A stretch of 51,252 nt of DNA from Dysgonomonas sp. Marseille-P4677 (GTDB taxonomy: Bacteria; Bacteroidota; Bacteroidia; Bacteroidales; Dysgonomonadaceae), in the NCBI RefSeq assembly GCF_016652235.1, contig NZ_JAEPKU010000016.1, positions 1-51,252 on the forward strand, read 5' to 3'. Shown here in pieces: positions 18,047 to 27,030 of this stretch. Made by a program: the position numbers and the translations under genes. The first letter of the stretch is position 1. Each line of letters opens with the position of its first letter. The notes under the pieces are model-generated. The model was not told the DNA's origin, ran no database searches, and was given only the letters and a program-made list of their open reading frames with translations.

Positions 18047-19330
18047 TTATTTATCAAAACCTTTAAAATTGCCGTTTAAATCAAATATCAGTTCTATTTC
18101 TGGATATCCTGATAATTCTATTTTGTATCCCGAATATTTCTTTTCAAATTCTTCTATCAATCGTGTTGAGTAATTTGCTTTCACATATGACAATATTTTT
18201 GAAGGGATTATTGCGTCGGGGACGCTCTTGCTTGGCAAAACCTCTACACTTAACAGTTCGCCACCTGCCGAGAAATCAACCTCTGTACCATCCGAAAGTT
18301 TTACTTCAAATTTATTATCGTCTTTTTCTACATACAAGATGGTAACCGATTGAAGAAAATAGGTATTCAAAATTGTTCTAGCTGCCGTAGGCAAAACATC
18401 AACAGAGACTCTATCGTTATCATGGTTGCTGTTATTATCGCCTCTGTCTTCACTCCACAAATTTCCCTGGAGATCGAATACCAAATCTACATTGCCCGAT
18501 AAGTCAATTTCATATGTACTCACTTTCTTTTCCATACTTTCTACCTTGCGTGAAGCGTGATTTGCTTGTATGTAGTCATTTATACTCTGAGGAAGTAATA
18601 CTAAAACAGATGTGGGTATAGTAGCTTTATTGGCATCTATATCTTTCCATTCCCCTTGCAGAGTGAAGTCTATTTCAAGGCTATTAGCCAGTGTCACATC
18701 GTAGCTGTCGTTGTCTTTTTTTACCATGGCCACGTCCACCCCAGTAAAGTGAGTGATCAGAAAGGTTTGAGATATAGTTGGCAAATTGCTTACAGGTACA
18801 TCCACATCATGGTCATCGTGATCTGTACCCACATAATTACCATTTACGTCGAAGTGCAACTCTATATCGGTATTACCCGTGAGGTCGACTTCATATCCTG
18901 CAGTTGTTTTTTTTATTTCGGTTATACTCTTTGCCGGATAGTATTGAACCACATATGAAACAACAGAACGGGGTACGAGCGCCAGAACATTATCAGGTAA
19001 GGCACCATCATTGTTAGCTTCTATGTCATACCATACTCCATTCTGATCAAATTTAATTTCATAACCCGAAGCATACGTCGTTGTATAAGTACTTTTAGCG
19101 GTAGCTGATTTTGCCAAAGAAACATCATATCCGCTAATTGCTTTTAAAGCCTTCGTTACTTCATATCCGTTAAAGTGATCTGTTATAAAAGTTTGTGAAA
19201 TCGCAGGCAACTGGTTGTAAGCGATTGTCTCCGTTCCATCTCCGTTGTCGTTATTGTCGCTACTGCATGCAACAAAATTTAGAGAACCTGCCAAAAATAA
19301 TACTGTAAAAAATAATTGTACTGTTTTCAT
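18047..19330 (-). CDS. Lipoprotein with three tandem PepSY-like double domains
   Basis: This 427-aa protein has a lipoprotein signal with C22 in FVACSSD, followed by an acidic linker. The remainder is three tandem repeats at about residues 41-170, 183-295 and 313-427. Each begins with an LP-x(2-3)-T/R-hydrophobic helix (LPAISQTFITDHF, LPTISQTFLITHF, LPTAARTILNTYF) and ends with a strand plus turn (LHFDVNGNYVGTD, LVFDLQGNLWSED, LIFDLNGNFKGFD). Each repeat appears to hold two PepSY-like (DUF2874/PF11396-type) units, giving six in total. These domains are periplasmic or surface proteins of unclear function, with suggested inhibitor or ligand-binding roles. It is transcribed away from the sugar-utilization genes. 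Confidence 0.85.
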   Translation of the reverse strand: MKTVQLFFTVLFLAGSLNFVACSSDNNDNGDGTETIAYNQLPAISQTFITDHFNGYEVTKALKAISGYDVSLAKSATAKSTYTTTYASGYEIKFDQNGVWYDIEANNDGALPDNVLALVPRSVVSYVVQYYPAKSITEIKKTTAGYEVDLTGNTDIELHFDVNGNYVGTDHDDHDVDVPVSNLPTISQTFLITHFTGVDVAMVKKDNDSYDVTLANSLEIDFTLQGEWKDIDANKATIPTSVLVLLPQSINDYIQANHASRKVESMEKKVSTYEIDLSGNVDLVFDLQGNLWSEDRGDNNSNHDNDRVSVDVLPTAARTILNTYFLQSVTILYVEKDDNKFEVKLSDGTEVDFSAGGELLSVEVLPSKSVPDAIIPSKILSYVKANYSTRLIEEFEKKYSGYKIELSGYPEIELIFDLNGNFKGFDK

Positions 19331-19355
19331 TTGCTATTAAGGATTGATTATAATA

Positions 19356-19363
19356 CAAAGGTA
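19356..19363 (-). promoter_or_regulatory. -7 box of the PepSY-like lipoprotein gene
   Basis: The minus strand reads TACCTTTG, fitting TAnnTTTG, 26 nt upstream of the ATG at 19330. No TTG at 19-nt spacing was found. Confidence 0.5.
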
Positions 19364-19686
19364 TATACCTAAATCTGAAAAGATTTGGGAATAAAATCAG
19401 AATTCAATAAAAAAAATAGAAAAATCTTGTTGGTGAGTGATTTAGACAAAGGAAAAAAACTGTTTCTTTTTCCTTTTGAGTGTACAAACTGAAAAACAGT
19501 TATCTATTTGAGTTTATTAATGTCTAATATAAATAGACAAGAGATATTATACTACCTGTCAATAGCTTATTTTCAGATATTGTTTTGAGCTACAAAACAG
19601 TTTACTGGCATTTTCAAAAATGGAGTAAAAAACGGAGAATGGTTGAATTCATGGTTACACATTTCTTTAAAATTCCACTTATTACT

Positions 19687-19718
19687 TTGGGCTGGTTAGC
19701 AAAACAATATTATATTTG
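19687..19718 (+). promoter_or_regulatory. Promoter of the ECF sigma gene
   Basis: TTG at 19687-19689 and TATATTTG at 19711-19718 are spaced by 21 nt, slightly longer than ideal. The -7 box is 51 nt before the ATG at 19770. Confidence 0.5.
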
Positions 19719-19769
19719 CCGTGAGAGTGAGCAATACTCAACGTTAATATAGAAATCCAGAATGAACCC

Positions 19770-20348
19770 ATGATAAATATTTCAGATGAACATAAGAAAA
19801 AACAGACAGTCGGTTCATATGGGGATTTTACGTCTATGTATGAGATGTTTGCACCTCAGTTATATACCTTTATATTTAACTTTACACGATCAAAATCATT
19901 GACTCAAGATATTGTTCAGGAAACCTTTCTAAAAGTATGGATCAAATACAAAGGAATCGATGAGTCATTATCATTCAGATCCTATTTGTTTACAATAGCG
20001 AAAAACCATATGCTAAATGAATTCCGTAAACAATTGAATAACCCTGCCTTTCTCGATTATGTACAATTAAGCATGGAAGAAGAGTCAACGGAAACTATGG
20101 TTGAACAGAAAATAGACTTCGATGAATTTAACCGCCTGCTTCAGCGTTCGAAAATGAAATTATCCTCCCGGCAGGCACAGATATTTGAATTGAATAAAGA
20201 GCAAGGTTATTCAGTCCGGGAAATTGCGCAAATGCTTAATATTTCCGAACAAGTCGTTAGAAATCAATTATCTTTGGCCTTGCAAATTTTACGTCCTGAA
20301 ATGAAAAAATACTCATTGCTCTTCATACTCCTCTTTATCCAACTCTGA
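19770..20348 (+). CDS. ECF RNA polymerase sigma factor (Bacteroides expansion type)
   Basis: This 192-aa protein has sigma region 2 at about residues 22-90, with the core-binding DIVQETFLKVWIKY and SFRSYLFTIAKNHMLNEFRK. Region 4 follows at about 128-175, with the helix-turn-helix YSVREIAQMLNISEQVVRNQLS. It ends in a hydrophobic stretch (YSLLFILLFIQL). In such systems ligand binding by a SusC-type receptor is relayed through a FecR anti-sigma to free the sigma factor, which then activates the receptor operon. Here FecR and an STN-containing SusC follow on the same strand, so the relay is complete. An unusual 135-bp gap with two palindromes separates it from fecR. Confidence 0.95.
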   Translation: MINISDEHKKKQTVGSYGDFTSMYEMFAPQLYTFIFNFTRSKSLTQDIVQETFLKVWIKYKGIDESLSFRSYLFTIAKNHMLNEFRKQLNNPAFLDYVQLSMEEESTETMVEQKIDFDEFNRLLQRSKMKLSSRQAQIFELNKEQGYSVREIAQMLNISEQVVRNQLSLALQILRPEMKKYSLLFILLFIQL

Positions 20349-20369
20349 ACTCTTTTTAATTAAATGTTT

Positions 20370-20395
20370 TATAACATATCTTATGGCATGTTATA
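20370..20395. promoter_or_regulatory. Inverted repeat between sigma and anti-sigma genes (first)
   Basis: TATAACAT (20370-20377) and ATGTTATA (20388-20395) form a perfect 8-bp inverted repeat with a 10-nt spacer. It could be a weak hairpin or a dimer-binding site; it lacks a T-tract. Confidence 0.4.
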
Positions 20396-20406
20396 ATTAT
20401 AGCCAG

Positions 20407-20429
20407 ACATGTGTATAATATATACATGT
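20407..20429. promoter_or_regulatory. Near-perfect palindrome between sigma and anti-sigma genes (second)
   Basis: ACATGTGTATA and TATATACATGT flank a single central A, matching at 10 of 11 pairs. It lies 55 nt before the fecR start. It fits an operator for a dimeric regulator or an RNA hairpin. Confidence 0.4.
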
Positions 20430-20483
20430 TGTATATGTCTTTTATAAATATTTATAAAAAAAGGTGAGCCCATTTAATTCGCA

Positions 20484-21479
20484 ATGACAGAATCGAGAAT
20501 TTATTATTTACTATCCCGCTATGCTGACAAGGAGATAAGCAAGGAAGAACTGCTGGAATTGAAAGAACTGGTGAATAGTTCGGACAATTCATTATTAGGC
20601 GGAATGTTTGAACACCTTTGGTGCAATTTTGATTATAAAGACGGAGAGGCTGATAAAAAGGAATTGGATAAAATATATTCCGGCATACAGAAAAAGCTAA
20701 AACGGAAACAAATAAACATGTTTTTATATCGTACATTAAAATATGCAGGAATAATACTTATACCGCTTTTGTTCACTCTTTCCCTTTATTTTTATCAGGA
20801 CCGGAAAAAAATGTATCAGTTAGGTCAGAAAGAAATAACTATAGATGTTGCAAAAGGACAAAAGGCCGGCATAACCCTTCCAGATGGTTCCAGAGTTTAT
20901 CTAAACTCAGAATCCTTATTACGCTATAAGCAGAACTTTGACTATAAGGATAGAAAAGTAGATCTTATGGGAGAAGCTTTTTTTGAAGTGAAAAGAGATA
21001 CTACAAAGCCGTTTATTGTTTATACAAAACATTTAAATATAGAAGTTTTAGGAACTACCTTTAATCTCTATGCCTATGAACAGGAAAACACAATAGAAAT
21101 GGCTCTTGTTTCAGGATATGTAAAGATCGAAACGCATACTGTGCCATCTGAGGTGATGTATGTCAAATCAAAAGAGAAAATATTATTTGATAAGATATCG
21201 GGAAAGCTACACTTAGAAAAAACAAATACACTCTTTGAAACAGCATGGATGCGCAATGAATTGGTTTTCCGTTCCGAACAGATAGAATCTGTTCTTACCA
21301 AAGTAGAACGAAAGTATGGTGTAAAAATACACGTTGATGGAAAATGGATTGAGAATGATCGCTTTACAGGATATTTCTATAGCGATCATGTTGGAGATGT
21401 CATGGAAATACTCAGAATGCACTATAAATTTGAATATAGAATGAAGAATGATGAAATATGGATCATTACAGCTAATTAA
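20484..21479 (+). CDS. FecR family anti-sigma factor
   Basis: This 331-aa inner-membrane protein has a cytoplasmic helical N-terminus (residues 1-80) that would hold the sigma factor and a single membrane helix at about 85-104. A periplasmic FecR domain spans about 120-215 (GITLPDGSRVYLNSES, GEAFFEVKRDTTKPFIVYT). A DUF4974-like C-terminal domain (about 255-328) would contact the STN domain of the partner SusC. Its position between the sigma gene and the STN-SusC gene identifies it as the transducer of this locus. Confidence 0.94.
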   Translation: MTESRIYYLLSRYADKEISKEELLELKELVNSSDNSLLGGMFEHLWCNFDYKDGEADKKELDKIYSGIQKKLKRKQINMFLYRTLKYAGIILIPLLFTLSLYFYQDRKKMYQLGQKEITIDVAKGQKAGITLPDGSRVYLNSESLLRYKQNFDYKDRKVDLMGEAFFEVKRDTTKPFIVYTKHLNIEVLGTTFNLYAYEQENTIEMALVSGYVKIETHTVPSEVMYVKSKEKILFDKISGKLHLEKTNTLFETAWMRNELVFRSEQIESVLTKVERKYGVKIHVDGKWIENDRFTGYFYSDHVGDVMEILRMHYKFEYRMKNDEIWIITAN

Positions 21480-21527
21480 TTGATTATTAACCTTAAAAAA
21501 AGAAAAACATGAATTCCACATGAAAAG

Positions 21528-21554
21528 GCCGGAGAATGGATAAGATTCTCCGGC
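21528..21554 (+). promoter_or_regulatory. Strong hairpin in the SusC leader
   Basis: GCCGGAGAAT (21528-21537) and ATTCTCCGGC (21545-21554) form a perfect 10-bp GC-containing stem with a 7-nt loop, 75 nt upstream of the susC ATG. No T-tract follows, so it is more likely an RNA stabiliser, processing site or regulator target than a terminator. Confidence 0.55.
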
Positions 21555-21628
21555 AATATAAGTTAACCTTTTTCATAAATGCGATCCCCACCGCATAAAT
21601 TATTTGTATTAACCTTTAAAAATTGAGT

Positions 21629-24600
21629 ATGTTAAATTATCGAAAAGGTCAATTATGCTACATAAACAAAGGTAGCAAAAAAAAGCAACTGTCTTTTCTT
21701 ATTTGTGCTATATTTTTATTCATTAGTCCAATTGGAATATTAGCACAGCAGTCAAAGAATATCACAGTTTCAGTCAAAGAAGTTACATTGCAGCAGTTCT
21801 TTGAGGAAATAGAGAAACAGAGTTCTTACAAGTTCTCCTATAGGGATATTGTATTGGAGAATAAAAAAGATGTTACAATCAATGTTTCAAGTCAACCGGT
21901 AGAGTTTATTCTGAATAAAATACTTCCTTCCCGCGGCTTAGCATACAAAGTAATGGGAAATTCAGTCATTGTTACTGCTGTAGTAGGACAACAGAAGGAA
22001 GAACCAAAAACGATTAGCGGAATCATTGTTGATAAAGCAGGAGAACCTCTTATTGGAGCTAATGTAATAGTAAAGGGTACAACGAATGGAACGATAACCG
22101 ATCCGGAGGGTAATTTTTCATTAAAAACATCACCCGATGCAATTCTGGAAATATCTTATGTTGGATTTAACAAACAGGAGGTGCATGTAGGTTCTCAACA
22201 CTTCTTATCTATCTATATGGAGGAAGATTCAAAAGCACTTGATGAGGTGATTGTTATTGGATACGGAACAACAAAACGGCAGGATTTTACAGGGTCTGTT
22301 TCTTCAATTAAACTGGAAGACTCTCTGATAGCTTTGGCTTCAAACTTAAATGCACTGGAATCCATAAAAGGCAATGTCGCTGGCCTTGATATCGGTGCCA
22401 CAAACTCTGCCGGAGGACAACCTTCAATGCAGATGCGGGGTCAGAAGTCTATTTCCGGATCCAATGATCCGTTAATAGTCGTAGATGGAGTTATTTATAT
22501 GGGAAGCCTCAATGATATTAATCCCAATGATATTGCCTCTTATGATATATTAAAAGATGCGACATCGGCGGCCGCTTATGGTTCGCGTTCAGCAAATGGT
22601 GTTATCATTATTACAACTAAAAAAGGACGTTCAGGTAAGCCTATCATCAACTTTAATGCTTCCGGTAGTTTGCAAACCTGGCAAAACCGCCCGAAGCTGA
22701 TGAAAGGTGAGCAATGGCTGGAATCTGTTTCAGCTCGGAACAATAGTTCGGATTTATCTTGGCTGACCCAGCAGGAAGCAGCCAATAGAGAAGCAGGCCG
22801 GGAAATTAACTGGTTAGATGAATCTACCCGTACAGGTTGGGTACAGGATTATTCGGTATCTGTTTCCGGAGCAGGCGAAAAATTAAATTATTATTTGTCC
22901 ACAGCTTATGCTAATAATCAGGGCGTTGTTATTGGTGATGATTTCGACCGTATTTCTGTACTCGGAAAAGTCAATGCAGATATCACAAGTTGGTTGCAGA
23001 TAGGTGTTGATGGTGCATATACACGATCCAACTATCCGGGTACGAGAGCCAATATATACATGGCAACTGTTATGACTCCTTATGGGGTTATGTATAGAGA
23101 TGAAGAGAATAAATTATTAGAAAGATATCCTCAGACACAAGCTCTGATCAATCCTCTCTGGGGAGTGCATGACGGTACGCATGACAGGTATGATGAAAGA
23201 AATAGCTTTCGCTTGAATGCTTATGCAGTAGTAAAATTACCCTGTCTTCCCGGATTGAGCTATCGATTCAACTATTCGGGTAATCTGAACAAAAATCAGG
23301 TCGGTGAATTTTATAATGAACGATATTTTGTAAGGCAGGGTGCTTATGATGATGTTTCCCGCTATACACCGGCAGCCTATCAGTTGCTATTAAGTAACGC
23401 TAATGGAAATATTGATAACAACAGCTCCTCCAGCTGGGTAATTGATAATATTCTGAATTATAAAAACACCTTTGGTAGGCATACAATCGACTTAACAGCC
23501 GTAGCAACCCGCGACCGGAAGGATTATGGACAAGTAATTTCCAGAGGTAATGATTTCTCAGCCAATGGAAATACCGTGTTGGAAGTAAACGGCCTTCATA
23601 AAGTCGTCGTTCAGAAAATTGAACTGAATAAGTGGAGACGTTCCAATATCGGTTATCTGGGCCGGTTGTCCTATTCGTTTAAGGATCGGTATTTCTTAAC
23701 TGGATCTTTTCGCCGCGATGGTGCCTCCGTATTCGGAGTAAACCAGAAGTGGGGCAATTTTGCAGCAGCCGGAGCTGCCTGGAGAATATCGAATGAGGCA
23801 TTTATGCAAAATATAAAAGTACTGAACAATCTGAAACTAAAGCTTTCATGGGGTAAAAACGGTAATCAGGGATTGAATCCTTATGGTACGCTTTCCACCA
23901 CAAAGAATGGTTCTACAGGCGGTCTTCGATACGAATTCGGCAATAGTAGTAATATTCTGTATGGATTGGCTGCCGATGCACTTGGTAATGCAGACCTAGG
24001 ATGGGAATCTACGGAGTCATGGAATACAGGATTTGAGTCGGCCTGGTTGGGTTCTCGGATTTTCGTTGATCTAGATGTTTACTTATCACGGACAACCAAT
24101 CAGATATTTGAACGTGACATACCTGTAATAACCGGTTTTAAGAAGATTAAATCTTCCATGGGACAAGTTAATAATAAAGGTTTGGAAATAACGGTCCGTT
24201 CCGTTAATATCGATAATAGGGAATGGAACTGGATGACAAATGTCACTTACTGGATAAACCGTAATAAATTGGTACATCTATATGGTGAAGATCTGGATAA
24301 AGATGGCAAAGAAGATGATGACATCTCCAACAGCCGGTTTATAGGCAAGCCGTTAGGCGTTATTTATGGCTATGTCCAGGATGGAATTGTCCAGGAAGAT
24401 GATACGGAATACATAAAAGCGAATGGTGTAAGTGCGGGCGTTCCCAAATATAAGGATCTGGATGATGATGGTGTGATTACGTCTAAAGACCGTGATATTT
24501 TGGGATATACCAGCCCTAGTTTTAAATTGAATATGAGCAATACTGTCAGTTATAAAAACTGGAATCTTTATGTAATGGTTACAGGAACTTTTGGTGGTGG

Positions 24601-24988
24601 TGGATATTACATGAAGTCTAATACGGCTGCTTTTATGGTCAATGGCACCGGTAACTTTAATACAAATGGTATCTATATCCCATGGTGGACGCCGGAAAAC
24701 CGAAGCAACACATATCCTTCAGCAACTTTCTCCGGTGACGGAGGGCGGTTTCAGGGATTGCAGAACCGTGCATTTGTTCGCTTTCAGGATGTTACCTTGT
24801 CTTATACCTTCCCTCAACAGTGTGTAAAGAAGATGGCTATCAACAATATGAAGATATTCATGACGGTGAAGAATCTGGCAACAATCACAAACTGGAAAGG
24901 TGGAGATCCGGAAGTTGGCACACCTGTACTTGGAGATACATACCCTGTGCTGACTTCTTATTCATTAGGTATAAATCTTAGTTTTTAA
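21629..24988 (+). CDS. SusC-type TonB-dependent receptor with STN signalling domain
   Basis: This outer-membrane glycan importer of about 1119 aa starts with a signal peptide ending GILAQ. An STN domain follows at about 43-110 (VSVKEVTLQQFFEEIEKQSS to GNSVIVT), which signals to FecR. A carboxypeptidase-regulatory-like beta-sandwich lies at about 125-200 (ISGIIVDKAGEPLIGANVIV). Then come the TonB-box region (DEVIVIGYGT), the plug with LKDATSAAAYGSRSANGVII, and a long beta-barrel ending in YSLGINLSF. The ATG at 21629 is chosen over a TTG two codons upstream. SusD follows after 17 nt. Together they import the glycan processed by the downstream GH78 and six-hairpin enzymes. Confidence 0.96.
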   Translation: MLNYRKGQLCYINKGSKKKQLSFLICAIFLFISPIGILAQQSKNITVSVKEVTLQQFFEEIEKQSSYKFSYRDIVLENKKDVTINVSSQPVEFILNKILPSRGLAYKVMGNSVIVTAVVGQQKEEPKTISGIIVDKAGEPLIGANVIVKGTTNGTITDPEGNFSLKTSPDAILEISYVGFNKQEVHVGSQHFLSIYMEEDSKALDEVIVIGYGTTKRQDFTGSVSSIKLEDSLIALASNLNALESIKGNVAGLDIGATNSAGGQPSMQMRGQKSISGSNDPLIVVDGVIYMGSLNDINPNDIASYDILKDATSAAAYGSRSANGVIIITTKKGRSGKPIINFNASGSLQTWQNRPKLMKGEQWLESVSARNNSSDLSWLTQQEAANREAGREINWLDESTRTGWVQDYSVSVSGAGEKLNYYLSTAYANNQGVVIGDDFDRISVLGKVNADITSWLQIGVDGAYTRSNYPGTRANIYMATVMTPYGVMYRDEENKLLERYPQTQALINPLWGVHDGTHDRYDERNSFRLNAYAVVKLPCLPGLSYRFNYSGNLNKNQVGEFYNERYFVRQGAYDDVSRYTPAAYQLLLSNANGNIDNNSSSSWVIDNILNYKNTFGRHTIDLTAVATRDRKDYGQVISRGNDFSANGNTVLEVNGLHKVVVQKIELNKWRRSNIGYLGRLSYSFKDRYFLTGSFRRDGASVFGVNQKWGNFAAAGAAWRISNEAFMQNIKVLNNLKLKLSWGKNGNQGLNPYGTLSTTKNGSTGGLRYEFGNSSNILYGLAADALGNADLGWESTESWNTGFESAWLGSRIFVDLDVYLSRTTNQIFERDIPVITGFKKIKSSMGQVNNKGLEITVRSVNIDNREWNWMTNVTYWINRNKLVHLYGEDLDKDGKEDDDISNSRFIGKPLGVIYGYVQDGIVQEDDTEYIKANGVSAGVPKYKDLDDDGVITSKDRDILGYTSPSFKLNMSNTVSYKNWNLYVMVTGTFGGGGYYMKSNTAAFMVNGTGNFNTNGIYIPWWTPENRSNTYPSATFSGDGGRFQGLQNRAFVRFQDVTLSYTFPQQCVKKMAINNMKIFMTVKNLATITNWKGGDPEVGTPVLGDTYPVLTSYSLGINLSF

Positions 24989-25005
24989 TCTTATAATAAT
25001 AAATC

Positions 25006-26790
25006 ATGAAAAAGATAAAGAATAGTCTTCTGGCCTTGTTCTTTCTGCTGATTGCAGGTGCTTGTGACGATGCCGGCTTTTTGACAGAGAAACCCGATAC
25101 ATTCTATACAATAGACAATACATTTTCTACTTCAGAACAGGTAGACCAGGTTTTAGTAGCTTGCTACTCTCATGTGAGAGTAATGATGTGCATGATAGAA
25201 GAAGGTACTCCGTCTTTTGCATTCAGAGGTGGAAATGGTACCGATATGTTTGATGTAGCTACAATCAGAAGAGGAAACCGCTTCAATGACTATAGTATAT
25301 TGAATGCTTCTAACGATGTGTTCTATATAAATTTTTCTCATTGGTATCAACTATTGGCAAAAGCAAACTTAGCATTATATGCTGCAGAATTACCTCAAAT
25401 ATCTTGGGGATCGGCCTCCGATAAAGCTTATGCTATAGCACAAGGTCGTTTTTTTCGTGCTTTCTGTTACAGAAATCTAGGAGAATTATATGGAGGAGTT
25501 CCTATTGTAACAGAAATTACTACCAAACCTCGTTACGATTTTAAACGGACCTCACGGGTAGAAACTTATCAATTTGCAATCGATGAACTCGAAGTTATAT
25601 TAAACGATCTGCCGGAAACAACACCCATCGGAGGACGGTTAGTCCGTGGAGCAGCACAGCATAATCTTTGCCAATTGTATATAGACAAAGGTGTAGCATT
25701 GGAGGAAGAGGGCAAAGCCGGTGAAGCCCGAAGTGCCTACGAGAAGGCTGTCGAGTATGGTAATGTATTGATAGATGGCTCTTTATATAAATTGATGACA
25801 GAGCGCTTCGGTACACGTATGAATGAAAATCCCGATTATTATTATGCAAACACGGTAGCAGACCAGACACCAGATCATCTGTATTCATCCACCGGGTTTA
25901 TAATAAAAGGAAATGTTTATTGGGACCTTTTTCAGGAAGGAAATCAGAATTATCAGGAAGGCAACAAAGAAGCTATTTGGGTCGCACAAGTAGACTATGC
26001 AGCTTATAAAGCTGAAGATAAGCAATCTCTACTTCAATATTCACGTGTGTTCGGCCCCGTTTTTCGTGACCCGATGTCTGCTCATCTGGCTAATGAACTG
26101 GAGGATGTGGGAGGACGTGGCATTGTGCAAGTAATGCCTACCATGTATACCCGCGATATTATTTACAGTGGTAAGTGGGGAGACGATATGAGAAACTCTG
26201 AAGCGGTGTTGAGAAGAACCTTTTTAGGAAATAAAAAAACTTCTCCATATTATGGGAAAGTTGTACCCTGGAGTATAATCTACCGTGACGGTGAAAGCAA
26301 AGATGCTGTGGATGCAGCTAAAACTCAATGCTTCCCTATTTCATGTAAAATTTCAACCGATAAATATACAGGATTGAAAGACGGACAGAACAGGAGTAAT
26401 TTATTTCGTGACGAATATCTGATTCGATTGCCGGAAACGATTCTATTGCGTGCAGAAGCCAAAATGCGTGCAAATGATAAACCTGGTGCGGCATCTGATA
26501 TAAACTTATTACGTACCCGTGCTAATTGTGGTTATCTGGTTACTGCAGCCGACGTAAATATAGACCTGATACTCGATGAACGTGCCCGGGAACTTGTTTA
26601 TGAAGAATGCCGGTGGAACACCCTGCTTCGTATGGGAGGAACAGTTGCTTTAGAGCGCATTAAGAAATATGCGTATTGGGATGATCCTCGAAATACATTG
26701 ACTAGAAGTTTCAATCTATGGCCAATACCTCAAGTTGTGATAGATACCAACAAAGACCAAATAATGAGCCAAAACCCGGGTTGGAATTGA
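25006..26790 (+). CDS. SusD/RagB family glycan-binding lipoprotein
   Basis: This 594-aa surface lipoprotein has a signal ending IAGAC (C20). The N-terminal TPR-like SusD core is visible in AIAQGRFFRAFCYRNLGELYGG and VPIVTEITTKPRYDFKR. The RagB C-terminal signature is ETILLRAEAKMRAND, SDINLLRTRANCGY and LDERARELVYEECRWNTLLRMG. It forms the lid of the SusC channel and binds the polysaccharide. It is encoded 17 nt after susC. Confidence 0.96.
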   Translation: MKKIKNSLLALFFLLIAGACDDAGFLTEKPDTFYTIDNTFSTSEQVDQVLVACYSHVRVMMCMIEEGTPSFAFRGGNGTDMFDVATIRRGNRFNDYSILNASNDVFYINFSHWYQLLAKANLALYAAELPQISWGSASDKAYAIAQGRFFRAFCYRNLGELYGGVPIVTEITTKPRYDFKRTSRVETYQFAIDELEVILNDLPETTPIGGRLVRGAAQHNLCQLYIDKGVALEEEGKAGEARSAYEKAVEYGNVLIDGSLYKLMTERFGTRMNENPDYYYANTVADQTPDHLYSSTGFIIKGNVYWDLFQEGNQNYQEGNKEAIWVAQVDYAAYKAEDKQSLLQYSRVFGPVFRDPMSAHLANELEDVGGRGIVQVMPTMYTRDIIYSGKWGDDMRNSEAVLRRTFLGNKKTSPYYGKVVPWSIIYRDGESKDAVDAAKTQCFPISCKISTDKYTGLKDGQNRSNLFRDEYLIRLPETILLRAEAKMRANDKPGAASDINLLRTRANCGYLVTAADVNIDLILDERARELVYEECRWNTLLRMGGTVALERIKKYAYWDDPRNTLTRSFNLWPIPQVVIDTNKDQIMSQNPGWN

Positions 26791-27030
26791 TAACATTGGA
26801 TGAAATTCATTGCGTTGAATTTATAGACTAATCATATTGCCGGAAGCCAACTTTTACCAGAAAGTTAGAACCTGTTCAGACCAATGGGAGAAGATATACA
26901 GAAGTGTTCTTTTGTATCTTCCGGCTCGATTAGCCTGTCAACATATCGTTTGTATTTATAGTCTTTAGTTGATAAATTCCTTTTTATAAGTTATTCATAC
27001 CATTTACGTAATGTTATAAAAAATAATTTC

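Larger units (their letters stand above)
19331..19769. other. Divergent intergenic region, 439 bp
   Basis: This A/T-rich gap separates the PepSY-like gene (minus) from the ECF sigma gene (plus). It holds a probable minus-strand -7 box at 19356-19363 and a plus-strand promoter at 19687-19718. No coding sequence or RNA gene is evident in the middle (about 19365-19685). Confidence 0.6.

Noticed and set aside
21623-21628. TTG start for the STN-SusC gene
   Set aside because: An ATG two codons downstream (21629) gives the same signal peptide and is the more usual start.
26791-27030. Possible terminator hairpin (26890-26921) between susD and GH78
   Set aside because: The arms GAAGATATAC and GTATCTTC pair only with a bulge and no T-tract follows, so it is not called.
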